Assembly (NCBI GenBank): GCA_965263335.1
Contig: CBDHHE010000001.1
Span: 62,001-126,000 of the forward strand
Direction: 5' to 3'
Source: Thermohalobaculum sp965263335
Lineage (GTDB): Bacteria > Pseudomonadota > Alphaproteobacteria > Rhodobacterales > Rhodobacteraceae
DNA: 64,000 nt
Positions 1 through 7,885 of this stretch are shown here, piece by piece (the first letter of the stretch is position 1; each line of letters opens with the position of its first letter). A program made the position numbers and the translations under genes. The notes below the pieces were generated by a model. That model was not told where the DNA came from, searched no databases, and saw only the letters and a program-made list of their open reading frames with translations.

Positions 1-273
1 GGCATTGTTGATCAGGAGCGTCAACGGCCCGCCCAGCGCTTCGGCGGCACGGGACACGAGCGTGCTCACGTCCGCCTCGCTCAGCAGATCGGCCTGCACC
101 GTCGAAACCGTGCCGCCATGGCTGCGCGCTATCTCTGCTGTGGCTTCGGCGCCGTCGGAAGAACTGTTGTAGTGCAGCGCCACGTCCCATCCTGACGCGG
201 CCAGATCCAGCGCCATCGCACGGCCCAGGCGGAAAGCCGCTCCCGTGACCAGTGCTCTTCTGCGCGCGCTCAT
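1..273 (-). CDS. SDR-family oxidoreductase, N-terminal 91 residues (runs off the window)
   Basis: The visible part begins MSARRRALVTGAA and shows the Rossmann glycine-rich loop (TGAAFRLGRA), followed by a typical SDR beta-alpha pattern ending in the LLINNA segment that contacts the nicotinamide cofactor. The loop and the following DVALHYNSS stretch resemble FolM/pteridine-reductase-like SDRs of alphaproteobacteria, but the catalytic Tyr-Lys lies outside the window, so the substrate cannot be assigned. The start is the ATG complement at 271-273; its upstream neighbour, the antiporter gene, stops 10 bases away, so the two probably share a transcript. Confidence 0.85.
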   Translation of the reverse strand, partial: MSARRRALVTGAAFRLGRAMALDLAASGWDVALHYNSSSDGAEATAEIARSHGGTVSTVQADLLSEADVSTLVSRAAEALGGPLTLLINNA

Positions 274-282
274 GCCAGCCTC

Positions 283-1233
283 TCAGTAGAACGCGACGTA
301 AATATAGACGGCGTAAAGCAGCAGAAACCCGCCGCCCGCGATGCGTCCGATCGACTTGCAGGCCAGAATGAACGGCAAGAGCAGCGCCGACGAGCCCACC
401 ATAACCCAGATGTCACGGGTCAGAATTTCGGCGGGGACGGGCAGCGGCGCAAACAGCGCCGCCGAACCGATGATCGCCGTGATGTTGAAGATGTTCGAGC
501 CGATCACGTTCCCGATGGCCACGTCCGCCTGTCTTCGCAGTGCCGCCATCACCGTGGTCGCAAGTTCCGGCAACGACGTGCCAATGGCCACCAGCGTGAG
601 CCCGATCACCGCCTCGGACACACCGATTGACAGCGCGATCTCGCGGGCTGAGTCAATCAGCAACTGAGCGCCCACTGGCAGCCCGATCAGCCCGAACGCC
701 AGCAATCCGGCGAGCTTCCAGGGCGCCATGTTCGGGTCCACGTCCTCGAGCTCGGACAGCTCCTCGGCCGCATCCGCCTCCGCGATGCCCTGCTTGCGCC
801 CGATCCTGAGCGTGTCCCAGACGATGAACAGCGCAATCCCCAGCAGCACCGCGCCACCGACCCAGGTCAGCGTGCCCATCAGCACCAGAACGGTGAACAT
901 GAGCGTCGCAACCACCATGAAGTAGACGTTGCGGTGCGCATCCTTCCCGCACCCCGGCAACGGCGCGATCAGCGCCGGGATCCCCAGGACGAGCAGTACG
1001 TTGGCGATGTTGGAGCCGACCACGTTTCCATAGGCAATGCCTGGCGCGCCCTTCAGGGCCGACTCGATCGCCACAAGCAACTCGGGCGCCGAGGTGCCGA
1101 ACGCCACGACGGTTGCGCTGACCACAAGGGCCGAGAGGCCAAACCGCAGGCTGATGGCAACAGCGCCCCGCACCAAGGCATCGCCGGACCCGATCAATAG
1201 GGCGAGACCGACCAACAGCCAAACCAGCTCCAT
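283..1233 (-). CDS. Calcium/sodium antiporter of the CaCA (YrbG-like) family
   Basis: This 316-residue inner-membrane exchanger has the family's internal duplication. The first half carries a GTSAPELLV signature and a GNVVGSNIAN motif; the second carries GTSLPELATT and GNVIGSNIFN. These alpha-repeats line the ion-binding site in the family. About ten hydrophobic segments are visible, with a charged, acidic cytoplasmic loop (EADAAEELSELED) between the halves. Length is standard. Ion specificity (Ca2+ against Na+ or H+) is inferred from the family only. It lies directly upstream of the SDR gene on the same strand. Confidence 0.93.
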   Translation of the reverse strand: MELVWLLVGLALLIGSGDALVRGAVAISLRFGLSALVVSATVVAFGTSAPELLVAIESALKGAPGIAYGNVVGSNIANVLLVLGIPALIAPLPGCGKDAHRNVYFMVVATLMFTVLVLMGTLTWVGGAVLLGIALFIVWDTLRIGRKQGIAEADAAEELSELEDVDPNMAPWKLAGLLAFGLIGLPVGAQLLIDSAREIALSIGVSEAVIGLTLVAIGTSLPELATTVMAALRRQADVAIGNVIGSNIFNITAIIGSAALFAPLPVPAEILTRDIWVMVGSSALLLPFILACKSIGRIAGGGFLLLYAVYIYVAFY

Positions 1234-1325
1234 TCGCTTATGTTCTCGCCTGATTTGGATGCCGGACCATGTGCACCGCTCTTGCCGGACAGAAAAGAAC
1301 GGGTGCGTCGCAGCGTGTCAATGAA

Positions 1326-1517
1326 TTAGGAGCCGTTCTTGCATTCGCAAGGGTCGCCTGGCGGCAAGTAGATTCCACAGCGCGGACACTTCACGAATTC
1401 GCGTGCCGAAACACGTGGTCTGCGTGGCGTCGTCACGCCCTGCCGGGCACCGATCCAGCCGAACACGCTGAGCACCGCGATCAGAAAGAGCACGAGCACC
1501 AGAAATTTCATCAGCAT
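1326..1517 (-). CDS. Small membrane-anchored zinc-ribbon protein (PP0621-like)
   Basis: A 63-residue protein starts at the ATG complement 1515-1517, preceded by a GGAG Shine-Dalgarno eight bases upstream; an in-frame extension upstream lacks such a site. It has one N-terminal hydrophobic helix, a basic linker (TTPRRPRVSAREF) and a C-terminal Cys cluster with CPRCGIYLPPGDPCEC. The CxxC pair followed by further cysteines resembles the small PP0621-type zinc-ribbon proteins found beside housekeeping genes in proteobacteria. Function is unknown; membrane anchoring with a cytoplasmic metal-binding tail is an inference. Confidence 0.7.
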   Translation of the reverse strand: MLMKFLVLVLFLIAVLSVFGWIGARQGVTTPRRPRVSAREFVKCPRCGIYLPPGDPCECKNGS

Positions 1518-1687
1518 GAACGTAGCTCCGGAGACGCTGGACCGGCGCACACTAGCCTCAGTGGCCGGTCTGTACAAACGCAGAATTTACGCTCGGTTAA
1601 CGGGTTTCAACCCAAGCATTCCCGCAGGCCGCACCTTCGTGTATATTCGGTCTCTGTCGTGCGGGAAACCATGGTGACTGCCTGCCT

Positions 1688-1897
1688 ATGAATATCATGG
1701 ATGAAGAGGAGATGCTCCGGGTCCAGCTTGACCAGCTCAAGATCGAGCATCGTTCTCTGGATGAGCAGATCCTCGCCCTGCACTCGGACCGGCTCTCTGA
1801 TCAGATCACGCTGAAGCGGCTGAAAAAGCGCAAGCTTCAGCTGAAGGACCAGATTTCCCGGCTCGAGGACCAGCTCTACCCTGACATCATCGCCTGA
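1688..1897 (+). CDS. DUF465 (YdcH-family) small coiled-coil protein
   Basis: This 69-residue, highly charged, all-helical protein begins MNIMDEEEM and continues with heptad-like leucine spacing. Its RLKKRKLQLKDQISRLEDQL segment matches the conserved core of the DUF465/YdcH family. An alternative start is the internal ATG at 1697. The location immediately upstream of purE on the same strand is common in alphaproteobacteria. Biochemical role unknown; the coiled coil suggests oligomerisation. Confidence 0.88.
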   Translation: MNIMDEEEMLRVQLDQLKIEHRSLDEQILALHSDRLSDQITLKRLKKRKLQLKDQISRLEDQLYPDIIA

Positions 1898-1961
1898 GCG
1901 CTTGCCGCAAGGCGCCCCACCGCTATGATGCGCGCTTTCGGTCGTGGGCGAGGGACGCGCG

Positions 1962-2450
1962 ATGACACAGGCGCTGGTGGGAATCGTGATGGGCAGTCAG
2001 TCCGACTGGCCGACGATGAAGCTGGCCGCAGATGTGCTCGGCGAGCTCGATGTCGCCCACGAGGTTCGGATCGTCTCGGCGCACCGCACCCCGGACCGGA
2101 TGTTTGCCTATGCCGAAGCGGCCGCTGATCGCGGCCTGCGCGTGGTGATCGCGGGCGCGGGCGGTGCGGCACATCTTCCCGGCATGCTCGCGGCCAAGAC
2201 CCGCGTGCCGATACTGGGTGTGCCGGTGCAGAGCCGGACATTGTCGGGCCTCGACAGCCTGCTCTCCATTGCGCAGATGCCACGTGGCGTGCCGGTGGGA
2301 ACGCTGGCCATCGGCGAGGCCGGCGCGGCAAACGCAGGCCTCCTCGCAGCCGCCATCATCGCCACCACGGACCCAGCCCTGGCCGAGCGGATCGACGCCT
2401 ATCGCGATCGCCAGACCGCAGCTGTCGCCGAGATGCCCGATGGCCTCTGA
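1962..2450 (+). CDS. purE: N5-carboxyaminoimidazole ribonucleotide mutase PurE (class I)
   Basis: PurE rearranges N5-CAIR to CAIR in de novo purine synthesis, using the product of PurK. The 162-residue protein has the nucleotide-binding motif MGSQSDWPTM near its N-terminus, then the conserved SAHRTPDRM active-site segment and the GAGGAAHLPGM loop. I chose the ATG at 1962, which has a GAGG Shine-Dalgarno eight bases upstream; an upstream GTG at 1944 would add six residues with no clear site. Its last 11 bases overlap the start of purK, which implies translational coupling. Confidence 0.97.
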   Translation: MTQALVGIVMGSQSDWPTMKLAADVLGELDVAHEVRIVSAHRTPDRMFAYAEAAADRGLRVVIAGAGGAAHLPGMLAAKTRVPILGVPVQSRTLSGLDSLLSIAQMPRGVPVGTLAIGEAGAANAGLLAAAIIATTDPALAERIDAYRDRQTAAVAEMPDGL

Positions 2451-3510
2451 GCCCCTCGCGCCGGGATCGGTCATCGGCATTCTGGGCGGCGGACAGCTTG
2501 GCCGCATGATGGCGATTGCGGCCGCGCGGCTCGGGTTTCGCACCCACATCTTCGAACCGGGTGCGGCGCCCGCCGCCGATGTCTCCGCAGCCCATGTGCA
2601 GGCGAGCTATGACGACGGCGACGCGCTCGATGCGTTCGCGCGGGCGTGCGACGTGGTGACCTACGAGTTCGAGAACGTGCCCTTGGCCGCCGTCAAGCGG
2701 ATCGGGAGCGTCGCGCCGGTGCGTCCTGGTGCGCTGGCGCTCGACGTCGCGCAGGACAGGGCTGCGGAGAAGCGGTTCATCTCGGAGGCCGGGATCAAGG
2801 TCGCCCCATGGCACCCGGTCGACGATGCGGCCGGTCTGGATGAGGCGATCAGCGAAATCGGGTTGCCCGCCATCCTGAAGACCCGTCGCCTCGGATATGA
2901 CGGCAAGGGGCAGGCGCGGCTGCACGAACCCGAGGACAATGCGGCGGCCTGGACCGCGGTCGGGGGAGCCGCGTCGGTGCTCGAGCGCATGATCGGGTTT
3001 GAGCGCGAGATTTCGGTCATCGGCGCGCGCGCGCTGGACGGACAGGTCGTGTGCTTTGATCCGGGGGAAAACCTGCACCGCGATGGCATCCTGCACACCA
3101 CCACGGTGCCCGCGGCAATCAGCGCCCGCCTGCGCACCGACGCCGTCCTGCTCGCCGGTCGCCTTCTGAACGCCCTCGACTATGTGGGGGTCTTGGGTGT
3201 CGAGATGTTCGTGACCAGTGAAGGACTGCTGGTCAACGAGATCGCCCCGAGGGTCCACAACTCCGGCCACTGGACCATCGAGGCCTGCGTCGTGGACCAG
3301 TTCGAGCAGCATGTCCGTGCGATTGCCGGATGGCCGCTTGGCGATGGCTCGCGGCACTCGGATGCGGTGATGACCAATCTGATCGGAGCCGAGGCGAACG
3401 ACTGGCCAAAGCTTTCAGCGGAAGGCGGCGGGTTGCATCTCTATGGCAAGGCCGAGGCCCGGCCGGGACGCAAGATGGGTCATGTGACCCGCCTCATGCC
3501 CCGCCGCTAG
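2440..3510 (+). CDS. purK: N5-carboxyaminoimidazole ribonucleotide synthase PurK
   Basis: PurK is an ATP-grasp enzyme that carboxylates AIR with ATP and bicarbonate to give N5-CAIR for PurE. The 356-residue protein opens with GILGGGQLGRMMA, the PurK N-terminal signature, and carries the ATP-grasp core (LKTRRLGYDGKGQ) and the metal-binding NEIAPRVHNSGHWT segment. The ATG at 2440 lies within the last codons of purE and gives the family's usual length; the frame stays open upstream but that stretch is out-of-frame purE sequence. Confidence 0.97.
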   Translation: MASEPLAPGSVIGILGGGQLGRMMAIAAARLGFRTHIFEPGAAPAADVSAAHVQASYDDGDALDAFARACDVVTYEFENVPLAAVKRIGSVAPVRPGALALDVAQDRAAEKRFISEAGIKVAPWHPVDDAAGLDEAISEIGLPAILKTRRLGYDGKGQARLHEPEDNAAAWTAVGGAASVLERMIGFEREISVIGARALDGQVVCFDPGENLHRDGILHTTTVPAAISARLRTDAVLLAGRLLNALDYVGVLGVEMFVTSEGLLVNEIAPRVHNSGHWTIEACVVDQFEQHVRAIAGWPLGDGSRHSDAVMTNLIGAEANDWPKLSAEGGGLHLYGKAEARPGRKMGHVTRLMPRR

Positions 3511-3612
3511 GCGCAATCAGCCGCAAAGCGCTGCGAGCCTCCCCGATGCCGTGGCAGGACGGCGCGGGATTGCCGGTTCAGGGGTCGTGACTGTTGCCGC
3601 TCGGCAGCCGCA

Positions 3613-4302
3613 TCACCGGCTTGCATTGCCCTCGGGCGCACGCACCATTCCGAGCAGCATGTTGGGCCCCCAGAGCGCCATCTTCGCCAGTGGGTTCGCC
3701 CGCACCTGCGCCTTAAGCTTTTCGAACTGCATGACATCTTCGATGCGTCTGTCCAGAAAAGCCCAGGACTCGTTGCGCGCCGGATCATTGTCGCCAAGCC
3801 AGAAGAGCACCGTCGCCGAGTACACCGAGGCGAGGATTCCGCGCTTCGTATACCAGTTGTAGTCCGTCGAGGTATCGCCGGCAGCCGTCCAGATCACGTC
3901 CGCGGTCTGCCAGATCAGCCGGGCGCCCTCGGGAGCATTCGGCGGCAAGGCGAACATGGCCGCGCCCCGGCGCACGGCGTCACGATGATCGCCGATCAGT
4001 TCGATCCGGCGGCGCACCCCGTGGGTGACCCTCGACCGGATCGGCATCGCGGAGAGATCGATCTTGTCGAGATCCTCCGCAAGCTGCGCATCCCCCGAGC
4101 GATGAAAAGCGATTGCGAGATCAAGTCCTCCTCGCGGGAAGGCGAGCCGGGCCAGCTCGCGGTCGACACCGCATTCATCCACAGCGATGCGCAGTGTCGA
4201 CGCGGACCATCCATCGAACGCCACATGCGGAAGGGCTGCCTCGAGGACCTTGGCACGCGTCTCGGCGAGATGATCGAATTCGCTCTTCTGTCGTTCGGTC
4301 AT
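3613..4302 (-). CDS. coq9: COQ9-family ubiquinone biosynthesis protein
   Basis: This 229-residue helical protein has a TetR-like fold arrangement typical of COQ9: an N-terminal helical segment with WSASTLRIAVDECG, then the long C-terminal COQ9 domain containing IWTAAGDTSTDYNWYTKRG and the VYSATVLFWLGD stretch conserved across alphaproteobacteria and mitochondria. COQ9 binds a lipid and assists COQ7-dependent hydroxylation in ubiquinone synthesis. The start at 4302 (MTERQKSEF) is divergent from rpsU, leaving about 100 bases for both promoters. The frame is open further upstream, but that sequence does not look like COQ9. Confidence 0.92.
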   Translation of the reverse strand: MTERQKSEFDHLAETRAKVLEAALPHVAFDGWSASTLRIAVDECGVDRELARLAFPRGGLDLAIAFHRSGDAQLAEDLDKIDLSAMPIRSRVTHGVRRRIELIGDHRDAVRRGAAMFALPPNAPEGARLIWQTADVIWTAAGDTSTDYNWYTKRGILASVYSATVLFWLGDNDPARNESWAFLDRRIEDVMQFEKLKAQVRANPLAKMALWGPNMLLGMVRAPEGNASR

Positions 4303-4406
4303 ATTCGTCCCATTCTTGTGGTCAGCGGCGCTAGACAGCACCGACCTCGCGCTGTATATAGCGCGCTCTTGCAAAAACCGAAACTCACGGAAAGGTGGTG
4401 ACGTAG

Positions 4407-4613
4407 GTGCAGGTACTGGTTCGCGACAATAATGTTGATCAGGCTCTTCGGGCCCTGAAGAAGAAGATGCAACGCGAAGGCATTTTCCGCGAGATGAAAC
4501 TGAGGCAGCATTATGAAAAGCCCTCGGAGAAACGTGCGCGGGAGAGAGCCGAGGCCATCCGGCGGGCGCGCAAGCTCGCACGGAAAAAGGCACAACGCGA
4601 AGGTCTTCTCTGA
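4407..4613 (+). CDS. rpsU: 30S ribosomal protein S21
   Basis: A 68-residue, very basic protein starting MQVLVRDNNVDQALRALKKK with the standard S21 pattern: a KxxxREGIF-type turn, an YEKPSEKR motif, and an Arg/Lys-rich C-terminal helix. It starts at GTG 4407; no in-frame ATG gives the conserved N-terminus, and an AAGGTGG purine-rich stretch lies upstream. A clear intrinsic terminator follows 50 bases after the stop, so it is probably monocistronic. Confidence 0.97.
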   Translation: MQVLVRDNNVDQALRALKKKMQREGIFREMKLRQHYEKPSEKRARERAEAIRRARKLARKKAQREGLL

Positions 4614-4662
4614 CCCCCCGATCCGTTTCGACTGCATGAACCAGGACGCTCCGGCGTTCGAT

Positions 4663-4690
4663 CCCCTGGGCCCTCCGCCCGGGGGTTTGT
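4663..4690 (+). terminator. Rho-independent terminator after rpsU
   Basis: A 9-bp stem pairs CCCCTGGGC (4663-4671) with GCCCGGGGG (4677-4685), with one T-G wobble and a 5-base loop. TTTGTCGTTT follows. Position and T-rich tail fit termination of rpsU before the phosphatase gene. Confidence 0.85.
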
Positions 4691-4718
4691 CGTTTCAGAT
4701 GCTGGGCAGTGCTGCGGT

Positions 4719-5465
4719 ATGATCGCACTTCAAGATGCTTCGCTGCCATCCGGACTGCGCATCTACGCGATCGGCGATGTGCATGGATGCCTCGACAAGC
4801 TCGAGCGCGCCCATGGAGACATCGGCAGAGACCTGCACGCGCGTCCGGTGGACGACTGGCACATCGTGCATGTGGGCGATTACGTCGACCGGGGGCCGGA
4901 CTCGAAGGGCGTGCTGGCCTATCTCACAGAGCGTGCCGCTGCCGATCGCCATCTGATCACCCTGCTCGGCAATCACGACTACTACCTCCTCGATGCGCTC
5001 GAGTTCACCGCTCCACCCAGCTTCGAGACCTGGATGGCATATGGCGGCATGGAGACGCTTGCGTCCTACGGGCTCGCCGCGCATGAGACCGATCCGGAAG
5101 TCTTCCGCGAACAACTTCGGGATGCCGTACCCGACGCGCAGAAGAACTTCCTGATGGCGCTGCCGCTCTCCGCTCAGTTCGGCGACTACTTTTTCTGCCA
5201 TGCCGGCGTGCGCCCCACCCTGCCGCTCGAGCGCCAGGACGATCGCGATCTGATGTGGATCCGCGAGCCGTTCCTGTCCTGGGGCGGCACGCTCGAAGCG
5301 GTGGTCGTACATGGCCACACGCCCGTCGATGAAATCGCCGTCAGGCAACACCGTATTGGCATCGACACGGGCGCTGTCTTCGGCGGACCGCTCACCTGTC
5401 TGGTGCTCGAGCGCGACCAGAAGAACGTGTTGCGCGACGGCAAGATCGAACCGCTGATCAGGTGA
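4719..5465 (+). CDS. PPP-family metallophosphoesterase (PrpA-like Ser/Thr protein phosphatase)
   Basis: The 248-residue cytosolic protein has every metal-site motif of bacterial PPP phosphatases in order: GDVHGC (residues about 19-24), GDYVDRGPDS, LLGNHD, HAGVRP and VHGHTP. These bind a dinuclear metal centre that hydrolyses phosphate esters. Bacterial homologues dephosphorylate proteins or diadenosine tetraphosphate; which applies here cannot be told from sequence. It follows the rpsU terminator, so it must have its own promoter in 4691-4718 or upstream of it. Its 3' end overlaps kynU (convergent) by 8 bases. Confidence 0.9.
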   Translation: MIALQDASLPSGLRIYAIGDVHGCLDKLERAHGDIGRDLHARPVDDWHIVHVGDYVDRGPDSKGVLAYLTERAAADRHLITLLGNHDYYLLDALEFTAPPSFETWMAYGGMETLASYGLAAHETDPEVFREQLRDAVPDAQKNFLMALPLSAQFGDYFFCHAGVRPTLPLERQDDRDLMWIREPFLSWGGTLEAVVVHGHTPVDEIAVRQHRIGIDTGAVFGGPLTCLVLERDQKNVLRDGKIEPLIR

Positions 5466-6654
5466 CCTTTGCCCGGGCCTTGAATTCAGGCCGGTCCCAG
5501 TGGCGTTCCCTCAGAATGAGACCCAATCGGTCGATGGCGGCGTCGACGTCCGCTTCGGTGTTGTAGAGCGGTGCAAACCCGAAGCGAATGATGTCGGGGG
5601 CTCGAAAATCACCGATCACACCGGCGGCGATAAGCGCCTGCATGACCGCGTAGCCTTCGGCGCAGTGGAATGAAACCTGGCTGCCTCGGAGCTCGGAGCT
5701 GCGGGGACTGGCAAGCCGCATGGGGTGATCGCTTGCGATGGCTTCGACGCCTGCGATGAACCGCTCGGTCAGCGCGATCGAGGCCGCGCGCACCGCACCG
5801 ATATCGATCCGGTCCCAAAGCTCGAGGGCGGCATCAAGTGCGCTCAGGGAGAGCACGGGCGGTGTGCCCACGGCGAGGCGCTGAATGCCTGTGGCGGGGC
5901 TGTAGTCGGGGACAAAGTCAAAGGGTGCTGCGTGACCCATCCACCCCCCCAGCGCCGGTTGCGCATGATCGACATGGTCCGGCCGGACGTAGACGAAGGC
6001 GGGCGCGCCCGGACCGCCATTGAGATATTTGTAGCCGCAACCGATGGCGAAATCGGCCGCCGCGCCCGTCAGATCGACGTCGAACGCCCCGGCTGAATGC
6101 GCGAGATCCCAGATCATCAGCGCACCGGCGGCATGCGCGCGCGCCGTCAGCGCGCCCATGTCGTGGCGGCGACCGGAACGGTAGTCGACCTGGGTCAGCA
6201 TGACGACGGCAACATCCTCGCTGATCGCCTCGGACACACCCTCGCCATCGACCAGACGCACCGTGTGGCCTTGCCCGAGTGCTGCTGCGAGTTGTTGCGC
6301 CACATAGAGATCCGTCGGGAAATTTCCGCGCTCCGACACGATCACCTTGCGGTCGGGCCGCATCGCCAGCGCCGCCGAAAGCACCTTGAAGAGGTTCACG
6401 CTGGTCGAGTCCGCAGCGATCACAGAACCCCGAGGCGCTCCGATCAGCCGCGCAATCCGATCGCCGACGCGGTTCGGAAGATCGATCCAGCCGGCGGCGT
6501 TCCAGCCGCGGATCAGCATGTCTCCCCATTCGTCGGTGACGACAGCTGCCATGCGCGCCTTGGCGGCCTTTGGCAGCGGACCCAGCGAGTTGCCGTCCAG
6601 ATAGACCAGCCCCTCGGGCAGATCGAACGCATCGCGTATTGGCAAGCCCGTCAT
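5458..6654 (-). CDS. kynU: Kynureninase
   Basis: Kynureninase is a PLP enzyme that cleaves kynurenine to anthranilate and alanine in tryptophan degradation. The 398-residue protein begins MTGLPIRDAF, has YLDGNSLGPLP near the N-terminus (the family's substrate/PLP-phosphate loop), and the Schiff-base lysine segment GCGYKYLNGGPGAP about residue 220. The start at 6654 is chosen because GGGAGG sits six bases upstream; the in-frame ATG at 6681 has none. It lies 23 bases after an alpha/beta hydrolase on the same strand. No kynA or kynB is in the window, although some alpha/beta hydrolases act on N-formylkynurenine. Confidence 0.94.
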   Translation of the reverse strand: MTGLPIRDAFDLPEGLVYLDGNSLGPLPKAAKARMAAVVTDEWGDMLIRGWNAAGWIDLPNRVGDRIARLIGAPRGSVIAADSTSVNLFKVLSAALAMRPDRKVIVSERGNFPTDLYVAQQLAAALGQGHTVRLVDGEGVSEAISEDVAVVMLTQVDYRSGRRHDMGALTARAHAAGALMIWDLAHSAGAFDVDLTGAAADFAIGCGYKYLNGGPGAPAFVYVRPDHVDHAQPALGGWMGHAAPFDFVPDYSPATGIQRLAVGTPPVLSLSALDAALELWDRIDIGAVRAASIALTERFIAGVEAIASDHPMRLASPRSSELRGSQVSFHCAEGYAVMQALIAAGVIGDFRAPDIIRFGFAPLYNTEADVDAAIDRLGLILRERHWDRPEFKARAKVT

Positions 6655-6677
6655 TGCGTCCTCCCGTGAAACGCCCA

Positions 6678-7520
6678 TCAAAGGCCCAGCGCCTCGAGAA
6701 ATGCAATCGTCTCGATGCCCGAACCGTGCAGGCGCAAGTCGCTGTGCCGTCCGCCGGGGTAGACGACGAGGCGCTTGGGCTCGGACGCCGCCGCGAACAG
6801 CTTGCGTGCTTGCTCGACGGGGATCACCTGATCGGCATCCCCATGCAGCACCAGTATTGGCGCGTCGATCGTTCCGATCCGGCGCGCGCTGTCCCAGTCC
6901 TCGTCACGCAGGATCAGGCAGGCCGGCACCCACGGATAGTGGTGACGTGCGGTTTCACAGAGGCGCGCGAACGGCGCACCCAGAACAAGCGCTGCCGTCG
7001 GACGACGCGCGGCTGTCTGAACGGCGACCGCCGCCCCGAGGCTGGTGCCGTAGATCACGGGTGGTCCCTCGAGTGCCACCAGGTCGGGCAAGGCATCGTA
7101 GACCGCCAGCGCATCCTGCACGATTGCGCCCCGGGTGGGTTCGCCCGGCGTGCCGCCTGCACCGCGATAGTTCATGACGACGACGCCAAAGCCCGCGTGT
7201 GCAAATTCCGCAAGACGCAGCGCCGCAGACTGGATCGAACCGGCATTGCCCATGAAATGCAGCACAACCGCTCGTCCGGGGCGGGGCGGGGTGACCCAGA
7301 CCGTCACCGGAACGCCATCAGAGGCCAGCACTTCCTCGGCTCGTGCGCCGGGAAGCCCGGCCACCTTGTCGGCCCTGGGCCAGTCGCGGAAGGGATAGAT
7401 CAGCTCGTGGCGCATCACCCACATGCCGCCCACGGCCGCTGCCCAGAGGAGAACGGCCACGCCCGCCAGGCCGGCCATCCAGAGAACGAGACGGCCGCCC
7501 GCGGATCGCTGAGAGCGCAT
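6678..7520 (-). CDS. Membrane-anchored alpha/beta hydrolase (ABHD13/BEM46-like)
   Basis: The 280-residue protein has one N-terminal transmembrane helix (residues about 12-33) and then a serine hydrolase domain. The nucleophile elbow is YGTSLGAA, the acid is in LHGDADQVIP, and the histidine is in GGRHSD. This triad order and the MNYRGAGGTPG oxyanion strand match BEM46-like hydrolases, whose bacterial substrates are mostly unknown. It precedes kynU by 23 bases, so a role as formamidase in kynurenine metabolism is conceivable but not supported by sequence; the transmembrane anchor argues against it. Confidence 0.85.
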   Translation of the reverse strand: MRSQRSAGGRLVLWMAGLAGVAVLLWAAAVGGMWVMRHELIYPFRDWPRADKVAGLPGARAEEVLASDGVPVTVWVTPPRPGRAVVLHFMGNAGSIQSAALRLAEFAHAGFGVVVMNYRGAGGTPGEPTRGAIVQDALAVYDALPDLVALEGPPVIYGTSLGAAVAVQTAARRPTAALVLGAPFARLCETARHHYPWVPACLILRDEDWDSARRIGTIDAPILVLHGDADQVIPVEQARKLFAAASEPKRLVVYPGGRHSDLRLHGSGIETIAFLEALGL

Positions 7521-7567
7521 TTGTCCTTACCGCGTCCGTATCAGTGCACGGGACGCGGCATCGGCGA

Positions 7568-7702
7568 TCAGGTCTGAGTGAGGGCGAGGAAGATCAGGAT
7601 GATCGCAACGGCCACGCAGACCCAGACGGTCCACTGCATGAACCCCGCGAAGGTCCGTTCCTGCTCGGTGATGTCCATCGATCCGTGTTCGTGCTCGCTC
7701 AT
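7568..7702 (-). CDS. aa3-type cytochrome c oxidase subunit IV
   Basis: A 44-residue protein starting MSEHEHGSMDITEQERTF with a single C-terminal transmembrane helix. The sequence FAGFMQWTVWV before the helix is the hallmark of the small subunit IV of alphaproteobacterial aa3 oxidases (PF07835-type). The start at 7702 is preceded by a GAGGG motif. The catalytic oxidase subunits are not nearby. Confidence 0.85.
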   Translation of the reverse strand: MSEHEHGSMDITEQERTFAGFMQWTVWVCVAVAIILIFLALTQT

Positions 7703-7885
7703 TCGTCCGACCCTCATGTCTGCAGGCATCCCCACGCGGCGGACTATACTCAGACACCGATCCAAGGCAATCCGGATGTGCGGGGCGCGTTGACGCATTC
7801 CGGACGGGGACTGGTGGCGCACCGTTCGCATCCGGATGCCGTCGCGGGGAGGGTGGCGGCACCGCAGCCCCGCCACCCGAAGCCA

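Noticed and set aside
4349..4364. GCGCT-GTATAT-AGCGC palindrome in the rpsU/coq9 intergenic region as an operator
   Set aside because: Arms of only 5 bp in GC-rich DNA; insufficient evidence.
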